DNA of 26,693 nucleotides, taken from assembly GCA_046091365.1 (NCBI GenBank), contig JBJTBM010000085.1, positions 1 to 26,693 of the forward strand, written 5' to 3'. A program made the translations under genes and the position numbers. Source of the stretch: Casp-actino8 sp046091365 (GTDB lineage Bacteria; Actinomycetota; Acidimicrobiia; Acidimicrobiales; Ilumatobacteraceae). Positions 7,566 through 15,460 of the stretch are shown in pieces (the first letter of the stretch is position 1; every line of letters starts with the position of its first letter). The notes under the pieces are model-generated. The model was given only the letters and a program-made list of their open reading frames with translations, searched no databases and was not told the origin of the DNA.

Positions 7566-8072
7566 TTATTCGGCATCGGTGCCCACGATCGCGCCGTCGG
7601 AGTCCACCACGATGGCCAGTTCGCCACCCTTGTCGGAACGCATCAGAACGCGATACTCCACGCGCAGAGCCACGGGATCGGTGCCGGCCCCGGTGATCAC
7701 GAACATCGTCGGTCGGCTGTCGGGCAACTCGCCCAGCACCGGGGCGAGCACGTCATCGTCGAAGTTCACCAACCCCCGCTCGAACATGGTGCCCGTGGCC
7801 GCCCGCGGCTCGGTCGGACCGACCAAGGACGCGCCGTCGTAGATGTACTGAACCACCGACATTCCCTCCACCGCCACGAAGAGGTTCACGACCTGCGCCG
7901 TGGCATTGACCTCGAAGAAGGCCACGTCCTCTCCCAACCGGTCGTGCAGTGCGACGAGCGCGGCGTCCACCAGGTCGATCCGCAACGGCGGCGGTTCGGC
8001 GGTCGATCCGCCCGAGCACGCCACGACCGACGCGAGGGCCAGAGCGACGAGAACCGATCGCCCGCGACACAC
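7566..8072 (-). CDS. Small putative lipoprotein, function unknown
   Basis: 168 aa. The N-terminus has basic residues, a hydrophobic stretch and a lipobox-like V-V-A-C ending at C19, followed by a small/flexible segment (SGGSTAEPPP), so export and lipid anchoring to the outer face of the membrane are likely. The remaining 140 residues alternate beta-strand and helix-like segments without cysteines or an obvious catalytic motif. The start is a GTG at 8072, only 4 bases after the RNase J stop, so it is almost certainly cotranscribed with rnj and dapA. I do not recognise the family; GerMN-like or other small extracytoplasmic folds are possible but unsupported. Its place between rnj and ftsK hints at envelope or division functions (inference). 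Confidence 0.8.
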   Translation of the reverse strand: MCRGRSVLVALALASVVACSGGSTAEPPPLRIDLVDAALVALHDRLGEDVAFFEVNATAQVVNLFVAVEGMSVVQYIYDGASLVGPTEPRAATGTMFERGLVNFDDDVLAPVLGELPDSRPTMFVITGAGTDPVALRVEYRVLMRSDKGGELAIVVDSDGAIVGTDAE

Positions 8073-8076
8073 GTCG

Positions 8077-9738
8077 TCAGACCTCCATGACGACCGGGAC
8101 GATCATCGGACGACGCTTGGTGCGCTCCGACACGAATCGACCGGCAGCACGACGGACGTCTTTCTCCAGACCTTCGGGATCGCGCACGCCCTCGGCCAAC
8201 GCCTTCTCGACGGCCGTCGCCACCGCCTCGCAGGCCTCGTCCAGAAGGTCCTCGGCTTCGGGGGCGTAGACCCACCCACGGGTAATGATCTCGGGGCCGG
8301 TCAACACCTTGCCCGTGGCGGTGTCGACCGTGACGATGACGACCACGACCCCCTCCTCGGCGAGCACCCGACGATCACGCAGCACTCCCTGTCCGACGTC
8401 ACCGACGATTCCGTCGACGTAGAGCATCCCGGCCGGAACGCGTCCCGAGGCGATCAACCCATCGTCGGACAGCTCGAGAACGTCGCCGTCCTCGCACAAC
8501 AAGATGTGATCCCGACGTACGCCCATCAACTCGCCCAGCTTCACGTGGGCCACGAGGTGGCGGTACTCACCGTGCACCGGGACGAACCAGTCGGGTTTCA
8601 CGATCGACAGATACGTCTTGAGCTCGTCGGCCTGAGCATGCCCGGTGGCGTGCACGTCGGCGACCCCGGAGTGCACCACCTCGGCACCGGCCCGCAGGAG
8701 ACCGTCGATCACCCGCGACACGTTGAACTCGTTGCCCGGAATGGCGTGGCTCGACAGGATCACGGTGTCGTGCTCGCCGACTTTGAGCAACTTGCTGTCG
8801 CCGCGGGCCATCAAGGACAGGGCCGACATGGGCTCGCCTTGACTGCCCGTCGAGATGACACACACCTTGTGGGGAGGGAAGTCGGCCGCCTGTTCGATGT
8901 CGATCAGGACGTCGTCGGGCACCCGCAACACGCCGAGGTCGCGGGCCATTCGGACATTCTTCTGCATCGAACGACCCACCATGGCGACCTTGCGACCGGT
9001 GTCGACCGCCGCGTCGATGATCTGTTGCACCCTGTGAATGTGACTGGCGAACGACGCCGTGATGATGCGGCGACCGCGATGCTCGTGGAACAACGATCGC
9101 AGCACCGCTCCGATACTCGTCTCGCTGGGGGCGTGTCCGTGCTCCTCGGCGTTCGTCGAGTCGCACAGCAGCAGACGAACGCCCTCGGTGTCGGCGATGG
9201 CGCCGATGCGGGCCAGATCGGTCCGACGTCCGTCGACCGGCGTCAGGTCGAGTTTGAAGTCGCCCGAGTGCAGGATCACGCCTTGGGGCGTGTGCACGGC
9301 GATGGCGAACGCGTGCGGCACCGAGTGCGTGACCGGGATGAACTCGACGTCGAACGGGCCAATCGTTCGGCGCTCGCCGTCGCGCACCACCACCAGGTCG
9401 GTGCGACCCAGCAGGCCCGCTTCCTCGATGCGGTGCCGCGCCAACCCGAGCGTGACGGCCGATCCGAAGACTGGGAACGACAACTCCCGCAACAGGAATT
9501 GCAGGGCGCCGACGTGGTCCTCGTGCCCGTGCGTCGCCACGCACCCCACCACCCGATCGGCGTTCTCACGCAACCAGGTGAAATCGGGCAACACCAGGTC
9601 GATGCCGTGCATGTCGGCGTCGGGGAACATCAAACCGCAATCGATCAACAGCAGGCGATCGTCCTGCTCGATCACCATGCAGTTGCGTCCGATCTCCCCC
9701 AGTCCCCCGAGGAAGATCACCCGCACCGGATTCGGCAT
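8077..9738 (-). CDS. rnj: Ribonuclease J
   Basis: Metallo-beta-lactamase/beta-CASP ribonuclease, with 5'-to-3' exonuclease and endonuclease activity in mRNA decay and rRNA maturation. 553 aa, the core family length. The metal-binding signature HxHxDH is H70, H72, D74, H75 in 'THGHEDHVGAL'; 'HSGDFKLD' and 'DSTNAE' are further family landmarks, and the C-terminal RNase J domain is present. The start is set by overlap: ATG at 9738 shares its A with the dapA stop (TGATG), so the two are translationally coupled. An open frame continues upstream inside dapA but is just the overlapping coding sequence. The dapA-rnj pair is a known actinobacterial arrangement. Confidence 0.96.
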   Translation of the reverse strand: MPNPVRVIFLGGLGEIGRNCMVIEQDDRLLLIDCGLMFPDADMHGIDLVLPDFTWLRENADRVVGCVATHGHEDHVGALQFLLRELSFPVFGSAVTLGLARHRIEEAGLLGRTDLVVVRDGERRTIGPFDVEFIPVTHSVPHAFAIAVHTPQGVILHSGDFKLDLTPVDGRRTDLARIGAIADTEGVRLLLCDSTNAEEHGHAPSETSIGAVLRSLFHEHRGRRIITASFASHIHRVQQIIDAAVDTGRKVAMVGRSMQKNVRMARDLGVLRVPDDVLIDIEQAADFPPHKVCVISTGSQGEPMSALSLMARGDSKLLKVGEHDTVILSSHAIPGNEFNVSRVIDGLLRAGAEVVHSGVADVHATGHAQADELKTYLSIVKPDWFVPVHGEYRHLVAHVKLGELMGVRRDHILLCEDGDVLELSDDGLIASGRVPAGMLYVDGIVGDVGQGVLRDRRVLAEEGVVVVIVTVDTATGKVLTGPEIITRGWVYAPEAEDLLDEACEAVATAVEKALAEGVRDPEGLEKDVRRAAGRFVSERTKRRPMIVPVVMEV

Positions 9739-10646
9739 CAGCGAACCGTCGCCGACGCGGTGCGTGCCGCGTTCAGGTTCGCCCACACCGTGGCGGCCCG
9801 CTCGGCCACGAAGGCCGCGGGCGGGCCCATCGGAAGACGGCATTCCCCCACCGGCACCCCGAGCATGTTCATCATCACCTTGCTCGGAATCGGATTGGGC
9901 GAGTCGTCGCCGGTCTCGAACGCGTAACTCTCGAGCAGACTCTGGTTGATCGTTCGCGCTCCGGCGGTGTCGCCCGCGACCCAGGCGCCGAACATCCGCT
10001 GGTGCTCCGGCGCCGACCAGTGGGTGGCCACCCCGATCACGCCCTCCGCTCCGACGGCGAGCAGCGGCAACGTGAGTCCGTCGTCGCCGCTGTAGACCTC
10101 GAACCCCGCCGGCGCTTGACTGATGACGTTGGCCGTCTCGGCGGGATTACCGGCCGCGTCCTTCAGGGCCACCACGTTGGTCACCTCGCGGGCCAAGGTG
10201 AGCAACGTCGACGTGTTGATCTTGCGTCCGGAACGCACCGGGATGTCGTACACCACGACCGGCAGATCGGTTGCTCCGGCGACCGCGCGGATGTGCGCCG
10301 CGATGCCCGACTGTGGCGGACGGTTGTAATACGGGCAGACCGCGAGTATCCCGGCTGCTCCGAGTTTCGTGGCCTCTCTGGTCATATGGACGGAGTGCGC
10401 GGTGTCGTTGGTCCCGGTGCCGGCGATGACCGGAATGGTCACGGACTCGATGACCGCGGCGAAGAGGCTCAAACGTTCGTCGTCGGTGAGCACCGGGGCC
10501 TCACCAGTGGTGCCGGCGATCACCAGGCCGTCGTTGCCGTTCGCCTGCAACCAGCGCGCGAGGTTCCGCGCCCCGTCGAGGTCGAGCGATCCGTCGGCGG
10601 CGAACGGCGTGACCATCGCGGTGACGACGCGACCGAAGCGGGCCAT
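9738..10646 (-). CDS. dapA: 4-hydroxy-tetrahydrodipicolinate synthase
   Basis: Condenses pyruvate with aspartate semialdehyde, the first committed step to diaminopimelate and lysine, needed for peptidoglycan. 302 aa, a standard (beta/alpha)8 barrel. Catalytic residues are visible: Schiff-base lysine K162 in 'VVALKDAAGN', tyrosine Y133 and the substrate-binding R138 in 'VVYDIPVRSGR', the T46-T47 pair in 'GTTGEAP', and Y106/Y107 in 'PYYNRP'. The ATG at 10646 shares its A with the stop of the preceding winged-helix gene, and the dapA stop shares a base with the rnj start, so three genes are chained by TGATG-type overlaps. DHDPS relatives (aldolases, lyases) exist, but the full catalytic set and the rnj neighbour support DapA. 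Confidence 0.95.
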   Translation of the reverse strand: MARFGRVVTAMVTPFAADGSLDLDGARNLARWLQANGNDGLVIAGTTGEAPVLTDDERLSLFAAVIESVTIPVIAGTGTNDTAHSVHMTREATKLGAAGILAVCPYYNRPPQSGIAAHIRAVAGATDLPVVVYDIPVRSGRKINTSTLLTLAREVTNVVALKDAAGNPAETANVISQAPAGFEVYSGDDGLTLPLLAVGAEGVIGVATHWSAPEHQRMFGAWVAGDTAGARTINQSLLESYAFETGDDSPNPIPSKVMMNMLGVPVGECRLPMGPPAAFVAERAATVWANLNAARTASATVR

Positions 10647-11257
10647 CAGAACGAACCTTCGGCGGCGCGGTCGATGCCCTGCGACAGGATCAAGTCCTCG
10701 TGAAGTTCCATCCAGACGTCGTGGAAAGATCCGCACATCACGCCGGTGAACATGTTGGTCCGTCCGGCCACCACCGCGGCACAAGTCGACTCGAGCCGCG
10801 GCACGTACGGGGAGAGACGGGCGATAACTCCGCTCATCGCCGACACCACGGGTGCACTCTCGGCGTGCAGGTCGACCAAGCGCGCGACCACTTTCGCGTC
10901 GTACGCCGCGTCGGAATGGTCGTTGGGTGCGCCGTCGCGCAGCTGCCAGTCACCGCAGAGCGTCTTGAACGCGGTGTTCAACTCGAGGAACGCGTGATAG
11001 TGCGGTGACAGCGCGGTCAGATCGATGTCGCGCACATCGGCGGCGAGCGCACCGGGATGCTCGGCCTTGCCCGCCGGAGTCAACTGCCACAACGAGCGGG
11101 CCTCGCGGAACATCGCCCATTCGGCGGCGGCTAGGTCGGCGAGGTGCTGGTCGACTTCGGCATGGGCGAGGGCGGTCATCTCGGCGAGGGTCTCGCTCTT
11201 GGCGAAACCCTTGATGCGCAGAGCGTGGTGGGTGAGAAATCGGGCGTCACCAGGCAT
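10646..11257 (-). CDS. Winged-helix (MarR-like) protein of unknown function
   Basis: 203 aa. The first ~70 residues fit a winged-helix DNA-binding fold ('HHALRIKGFAKSETLAEMTALA' as helices, 'WQLTPAGKAEH' as the wing, a phrase common in MarR/PadR-type proteins). The second part contains 'LCGDWQLRDGAPNDHSDAAYDAKVVARL' and a closing 'WMELHEDLILSQGIDR', which I remember from actinobacterial proteins annotated as MarR-like regulators; this is memory, not a search. The ligand and targets are unknown. It heads the run with dapA, which could make it a local regulator or simply a cotranscribed gene. ATG at 11257 is chosen because a -10-like box lies 9 bases upstream and the extra residues of the longer frame would run into the ddl promoter. 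Confidence 0.75.
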   Translation of the reverse strand: MPGDARFLTHHALRIKGFAKSETLAEMTALAHAEVDQHLADLAAAEWAMFREARSLWQLTPAGKAEHPGALAADVRDIDLTALSPHYHAFLELNTAFKTLCGDWQLRDGAPNDHSDAAYDAKVVARLVDLHAESAPVVSAMSGVIARLSPYVPRLESTCAAVVAGRTNMFTGVMCGSFHDVWMELHEDLILSQGIDRAAEGSF

Positions 11258-11266
11258 ACGGACCCG

Positions 11267-11272
11267 ACTGTA
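11267..11272 (-). promoter_or_regulatory. Candidate -10 box for the winged-helix/dapA/rnj operon
   Basis: TACAGT on the minus strand, 9 bases before the ATG at 11257, in the 56-base divergent gap with ddl. Predicted leader is 2-3 bases. No clear -35. Confidence 0.35.
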
Positions 11273-11301
11273 GTGGTCGCACCCCACCCCCGACCGACCT
11301 G

Positions 11302-11307
11302 TATCTT
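11302..11307 (+). promoter_or_regulatory. Candidate -10 box for ddl (leaderless start predicted)
   Basis: TATCTT followed by exactly 6 bases and then the GTG at 11314; there is no ribosome-binding site in between. This is the geometry of leaderless actinobacterial promoters, in which the first transcribed base is the G of the start codon. Confidence 0.45.
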
Positions 11308-11313
11308 CGGAAC

Positions 11314-12402
11314 GTGGACGATTCGCCGACCGAAGCGACCCGCACCACCCTCGTGGTGGTGTTCGGCGGACAGTCGGCCGAGCACGACGTCAGTTGCTCG
11401 ACGGCAGCCCACGTGTTACGGGCGGTCGACACCACCAAGTATTCGGTGGTCGCCGTCGGCATCGACCGTGAGGGTCGGTGGCACCTCGCCGAATCGGCGA
11501 TGACGGCCCTCGACCGCGGGGTCGACTCCCTCCCCGCGCGACTCGAAGCGACCGGGCGTGAGGTTGCCTCGACACCAATGTTGAGTGCGGCGGCCAGCAC
11601 CGGACCCGTGGTGGTGGTGCCTTTGCTGCACGGTCCGTTGGGCGAGGACGGCACCATCCAAGGACTGCTCGAATTGCTCGGCATTCCGTACGTCGGTACC
11701 GGCGTGCTCGGATCGGCGCTCGGCATGGACAAAGCCATGGCCAAGAACGTTCTGGCCTCGTTCGGTGTGCCCCAGCCGAACCACCGGGCGTTGCGCGCCC
11801 ACGAGGTGACATCGGGGCGCCTCGACCAGGTCGTCGACGAACTCGGCCTGCCGTTGTTCGTCAAGCCCGCCAACATGGGTTCGTCGGTCGGCGTGTCCAA
11901 GGTCTCGACGCGCGACGAGATGACCGTCGCCGTCGACGTCGCGCTGCGGTACGACGAGTGGGTGGTGTGCGAGGAAGCAATCGTGGGCCGCGAGATCGAG
12001 GTCGCCGTCCTCGGCAACCTGCGACCCGAAGCCAGCATCGCCGGCGAGATCATCCCCGGCAACGACTTCTACGACTACGAGGACAAGTACGTGAGCGACG
12101 GCGCCCACCTCGTGATTCCGGCCGACCTCGACGAGGTTCGCGCCGCCGAGGTGCAGGCGATGGCGTTGCGCGTGTTCACCGCACTGCGCTGCGAGGGATT
12201 GGCCAGGGTCGATTTCTTCTACGAGCCCGAAGGCCGGGGGTTCCTGTGCAACGAGGTCAACACCATGCCCGGTTTCACGCCGATCTCGATGTACCCCAAG
12301 TTGTGGCAGGCCTCGGGGGTCTCGTACCCCGAACTCATCGATCGCTTGGTGCAACTCGCCCTCGAGCGGCACGCCCGCCGACGTCGCGACACGTCGCGCT
12401 GA
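11314..12402 (+). CDS. ddl: D-alanine-D-alanine ligase
   Basis: ATP-grasp enzyme that makes D-Ala-D-Ala for the peptidoglycan stem peptide. 362 aa, normal for the family. The active-site triad of DdlB-type enzymes is seen: E23 in 'SAEHDVS', S191 in 'GSSVGVSKV', and Y259 in 'YDYEDKY'. The Tyr in the omega-loop points to D-Ala as acceptor, not D-lactate. Metal ligands D300, E314 and N316 lie in 'RVDFFYE' and 'NEVNTMPG'. The GTG start at 11314 follows a -10-like box by 6 bases. It stands alone on the plus strand: divergent from the dapA run and convergent, with a 7-base gap, with the TetR gene. Actinobacteria often carry ddl near gpsA/leuCD; that context is absent here. Confidence 0.96.
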   Translation: MDDSPTEATRTTLVVVFGGQSAEHDVSCSTAAHVLRAVDTTKYSVVAVGIDREGRWHLAESAMTALDRGVDSLPARLEATGREVASTPMLSAAASTGPVVVVPLLHGPLGEDGTIQGLLELLGIPYVGTGVLGSALGMDKAMAKNVLASFGVPQPNHRALRAHEVTSGRLDQVVDELGLPLFVKPANMGSSVGVSKVSTRDEMTVAVDVALRYDEWVVCEEAIVGREIEVAVLGNLRPEASIAGEIIPGNDFYDYEDKYVSDGAHLVIPADLDEVRAAEVQAMALRVFTALRCEGLARVDFFYEPEGRGFLCNEVNTMPGFTPISMYPKLWQASGVSYPELIDRLVQLALERHARRRRDTSR

Positions 12403-12409
12403 ACGCGGT

Positions 12410-13003
12410 TCAATGCGGGTCGAGCGCGGCGCGCAGGAAGCCCACCATCTCCTCGCGCAGTCGTCGAAGTCCGACGATGTCCGCGTTCCACCCCACCACT
12501 CGTAGCGCCTCGGGCTCGGTGGCGATCCCGGTCACGGTCGCGTAGGCCAACGCGAGGATCAACGACGGGTCGCCCCGTCGTAGGCGACCGGCATCCATCT
12601 CGCGCGTCATCCAGCCGACCGCCCGCTCGACGAGCGGCCGCAACGAGTCGGTGAGCCGCTCGGATCCCTCGGGGGGAAGACGGCTGATTTCGCGTACGAG
12701 GCCGAGCAACGACGGTCGACGGACCGCGGGTCGAAAGACCGCCTTGACCACCGCCTCCATTCGGTCGAGCGGGTCGTCGGGTGCCGAGCGGATGGCGGCC
12801 TCGATCACGAGCGTCAACTCCACCGCGGTCTCCGAGAGCACCTCTTGGATCAGTTCGTCCTTCGACGAAAACCAGTACAAGAGCGTCTGCTTGGCCACTC
12901 CCACCTCGGAGGCGATCTGGTCGAGGCTGACAGCTTCGAAGCCCCGGTTGCCGAAGAGAACTCCGGCGGCGTCCAGGATCCGTTGACGGGTCGCGGGGGC
13001 CAT
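12410..13003 (-). CDS. TetR-family transcriptional regulator
   Basis: 197 aa. Residues about 1-50 form the TetR helix-turn-helix domain ('RILDAAGVLFGNRGFEAVSLDQIASEVGVAKQTLLYWF'-type, broken here only by wording: the recognition helix region is VAKQTLLYWF). The helical C-terminal part is a ligand-binding and dimerisation domain with no strict match I can name. The gene is divergent from the FAR-HAD operon; the 69-base gap contains a 20-bp palindrome, the expected form of a TetR operator. Regulators placed like this in lipid clusters often respond to acyl-CoAs (inference). The start ATG at 13003 has a strong AGGAAGG site 5 bases upstream. It probably represses both itself and the operon. Confidence 0.93.
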   Translation of the reverse strand: MAPATRQRILDAAGVLFGNRGFEAVSLDQIASEVGVAKQTLLYWFSSKDELIQEVLSETAVELTLVIEAAIRSAPDDPLDRMEAVVKAVFRPAVRRPSLLGLVREISRLPPEGSERLTDSLRPLVERAVGWMTREMDAGRLRRGDPSLILALAYATVTGIATEPEALRVVGWNADIVGLRRLREEMVGFLRAALDPH

Positions 13004-13008
13004 ACACG

Positions 13009-13015
13009 CCTTCCT
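13009..13015 (-). promoter_or_regulatory. Ribosome-binding site of the TetR gene
   Basis: AGGAAGG on the minus strand, 5 bases before the ATG at 13003. It confirms that start and shows that this gene, unlike several others here, is translated with a leader. Confidence 0.7.
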
Positions 13016-13033
13016 ACCAGATCAAACGTCCGT

Positions 13034-13053
13034 TCTCTACCATTTGGTAGAGA
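13034..13053. promoter_or_regulatory. Probable TetR operator (20-bp palindrome)
   Basis: Two 9-base arms, TCTCTACCA and TGGTAGAGA, match perfectly around a 2-base centre (TT). It lies about 20 to 39 bases upstream of the GTG of the reductase gene, so a bound dimer would cover the -35 region of the operon promoter. A further CTACCA half-site occurs at 13014-13019, next to the TetR ribosome-binding site. No palindrome of this quality was noticed in the other gaps, other than GC-rich hairpins. Confidence 0.75.
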
Positions 13054-13060
13054 GTTGTGC

Positions 13061-13066
13061 TACAAC
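13061..13066 (+). promoter_or_regulatory. Candidate -10 box of the FAR-HAD operon
   Basis: TACAAC preceded by TGTGC, then AGGTGG and the GTG at 13073. The box lacks the final T of TANNNT but has the same 6-base distance to the start codon as the ddl and LysM boxes. AGGTGG could also act as a weak, closely spaced ribosome-binding site. Confidence 0.4.
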
Positions 13067-13072
13067 AGGTGG

Positions 13073-15460
13073 GTGATTTCAGAACGCCTGGCGGGAACCC
13101 GCATCGCCGTCACCGGTGCCACGGGTTTCGTCGGCACCGCGCTCGTCGAGCGGTTGTTGCGCGCCGTGCCGGACTGCGAGGTCGTGCTGCTTGTGCGCGA
13201 CGGTCGTCGCACCTCCGCGGCCGATCGGGTGCGCAAGGAGATCCTGAAGAACAACGCCTTCGACCGGTTGCGTGCCGAACTCGGTCCCCGCTTCGACGCC
13301 GAGATCGCGCGTCGCGTGTCGGTGGTGTCGGGAGACGTGGGCACCGACGGCCTCGGTCTGTCACCCGCCGACCGTGAGACGTTCGCCAACTGCGACGTCA
13401 TCGTCCACTCGGCCGCCAGCGTCTCGTTCGATTCACCACTCGACAGCGCGGTCGAGGTCAACTTGCTCGGACCCAAGCGCATCGCCGATCTGCTCAACGA
13501 ACACGGACCGCGCGCCGACGGAACGTTTCCCCATCTCGTCGCCGTCAGCACGTGTTACGTCGCGGGCAACCGACGTGGCACCGCACCCGAGCAGTTGGTG
13601 AGCGACGGCCCCTTCGACATCGGTCTCGATTGGCGACGCGAGGTGGCCGCCGCACGTCGGCTACGTGGTGACGCCGAGGCCGCCAGCCGCCAGCCCGACA
13701 ACTTGGCGCGCTTCCGCGCCGAGGCCCGTTCCGAACTCGGAGCGGCCGGAGCGCCGGCGCTGGCCGAAAAGACCGAGCAGAACCGCGAACAATGGGTGAA
13801 GGACCGCCTCGTCGAGGCCGGACGAACGCGCGCAGCCAGCGTCGGCTGGCCCGATGCCTACGCGTTCACCAAGGCCCTCGGCGAGCAAGCGTTGCACGAG
13901 TCGAAAAAGGGCGTACCGGTCAGCATCGTGCGACCGTCGATCATCGAATCCGCTCTCGCGGAACCAGCCCCGGGTTGGATCCGCGGGTTCCGCATGGCCG
14001 AGCCGGTGATCATCTCGTACGCCCGCGGCCTGCTCGACCAATTCCCCGGCGTTCCCGAGGGAACCGTCGACGTGATCCCGGTCGACCTGGTGGTCGCCGC
14101 GATCATCGCCGTGGCCGCCCTCGGCCCGAGCGAGGCCCCCTCGATCACCCACGTGGCCTCGGGAAGCACGAACCCACTCAAGTACCGGGTGCTCGTCGAC
14201 AACGTGCGCGATTGGTTCACCGCGCACCCCATTTACGACTCACAAGGCCAACCGATCGTCGTTCCCGACTGGAAGTTCCCCGGCCGCGGCGTCGTCGAGA
14301 AGCAACTGACGCGCGCCAAGTCGCTGATCACCCGCGGAGAGAAAGTTCTGCAGGCGCTTCCCCTACGGGGCACGCAGGCGACGTGGTCGGCCAGACTCGA
14401 GGACCGCCGGGGCGATGTCGAGCGCGCCCTCGAATACGTCGAGTTGTACGGGCTCTACACCGAGTGTGAGGCGATTTACGCGGTCGACAACCTCTTGTCG
14501 ATCCATGAGCGCCTCGACGACGCCGACCGTGCCGCGTTCTGCCTGGACCCGCGCGCCGTGAACTGGCCGGAGTACATATCGACCATCCACCTGCCGTCGA
14601 TCGTGCAGCACAGCCGTGTCAAGACGACCCCGGGCAAATCGGTGGTCGACCGCTCCGAGCGCTTGCGCCGTCAGGTCCTCGATCCGTCGCGCCACGTCGC
14701 GGCCTTCGACCTCGAGAACACCCTCATCTCGAGCAACGTGGTCGAGAGCTACTCGTGGCTCGCCACCCGTCGCCTCAACTCGCCCGAGCGAGTTCGCTAC
14801 GTGCTGCGTACCTTGCGCGAGGCACCCTCGTTGCTCTCCATGGACCGCAAGGACCGATCCGACTTCCTGCGGTACTTCTACCGCCGCTACGAGGACGCCC
14901 CCATCGAACAGATCGACGCCGACGCCCGCGAGTTGCTCGCACAACTCATCATGACGAAGAGTTTCCCCGCCGGTCTGCGGCGGGTGCGCGAGCACCGCGC
15001 CCTCGGACACCGCACCATCCTCATCACGGGTGCGATGAACTTCGCCGTCGAGGGTCTACGACCGCTCTTCGACGAGATCGTGGCCGCCGAGATGACCGTT
15101 CGGCCTGACGGCACACTGTCGGGCGAGTTGTCGCGCGTGCCCCCCACCGGCGAGACCCGAGCGCAGATACTGGCCGACTATTGCGCATCCGAGGGACTGC
15201 GGCTCGACGAGTCCATTGCGTACGCCGACTCGAGCAGCGACCTGCCGATGCTCGAAGCGGTCGGCTTCCCGGTCGCGGTCAACCCCGAGACCCGACTGGC
15301 GGCCATCGCGCGCAAACGCGGATGGCTGGTGGAGAACTGGGAGAAGTCACCGGGTGCCCCCAAGCCGTTGTTGCCGATCGGACCACGCGTCTCCGACGTC
15401 GAGCAACGTCGATTCACCGCGCGCGACGGTCGCGTCGGAACCCGACGGAGCGGACGATGA
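13073..15460 (+). CDS. Fatty acyl-CoA reductase-like (NAD_binding_4 SDR) fused to HAD-IB-type domain
   Basis: 795 aa. Residues about 8-430 are an extended short-chain reductase of the 'male sterility'/FAR type: nucleotide-binding TGATGFVG (14-21), HSAASVSFD (112-120), and catalytic Tyr-Lys in YAFTK (Y263, K267). Such domains reduce acyl-CoA (or acyl-carrier) thioesters to aldehyde or alcohol with NADPH. A region of about 430-540 resembles a FAR C-terminal helical part. Residues about 541-755 are a HAD domain of the SerB/HAD-IB sort: motif I FDLENTL (D546, E548), motif II LITG, motif IV YADSSSDLPM (D719, D723). Motif I has Glu where the second Asp is expected. The GTG at 13073 is chosen because the -10 box and operator lie just upstream; an upstream open frame runs through them. 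It heads a coupled operon: its stop overlaps the next start by 4 bases. Substrate unknown; a lipid acyl group is the most likely. Confidence 0.85.
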   Translation: MISERLAGTRIAVTGATGFVGTALVERLLRAVPDCEVVLLVRDGRRTSAADRVRKEILKNNAFDRLRAELGPRFDAEIARRVSVVSGDVGTDGLGLSPADRETFANCDVIVHSAASVSFDSPLDSAVEVNLLGPKRIADLLNEHGPRADGTFPHLVAVSTCYVAGNRRGTAPEQLVSDGPFDIGLDWRREVAAARRLRGDAEAASRQPDNLARFRAEARSELGAAGAPALAEKTEQNREQWVKDRLVEAGRTRAASVGWPDAYAFTKALGEQALHESKKGVPVSIVRPSIIESALAEPAPGWIRGFRMAEPVIISYARGLLDQFPGVPEGTVDVIPVDLVVAAIIAVAALGPSEAPSITHVASGSTNPLKYRVLVDNVRDWFTAHPIYDSQGQPIVVPDWKFPGRGVVEKQLTRAKSLITRGEKVLQALPLRGTQATWSARLEDRRGDVERALEYVELYGLYTECEAIYAVDNLLSIHERLDDADRAAFCLDPRAVNWPEYISTIHLPSIVQHSRVKTTPGKSVVDRSERLRRQVLDPSRHVAAFDLENTLISSNVVESYSWLATRRLNSPERVRYVLRTLREAPSLLSMDRKDRSDFLRYFYRRYEDAPIEQIDADARELLAQLIMTKSFPAGLRRVREHRALGHRTILITGAMNFAVEGLRPLFDEIVAAEMTVRPDGTLSGELSRVPPTGETRAQILADYCASEGLRLDESIAYADSSSDLPMLEAVGFPVAVNPETRLAAIARKRGWLVENWEKSPGAPKPLLPIGPRVSDVEQRRFTARDGRVGTRRSGR

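Noticed and set aside
7900..9927. A 675-codon open frame on the plus strand.
   Set aside because: Antisense of RNase J and the end of dapA; His/Arg-rich composition is that of a shadow frame.
12403..12409. A terminator between ddl and the TetR gene.
   Set aside because: Only 7 bases separate the two stop codons and no hairpin is visible there.
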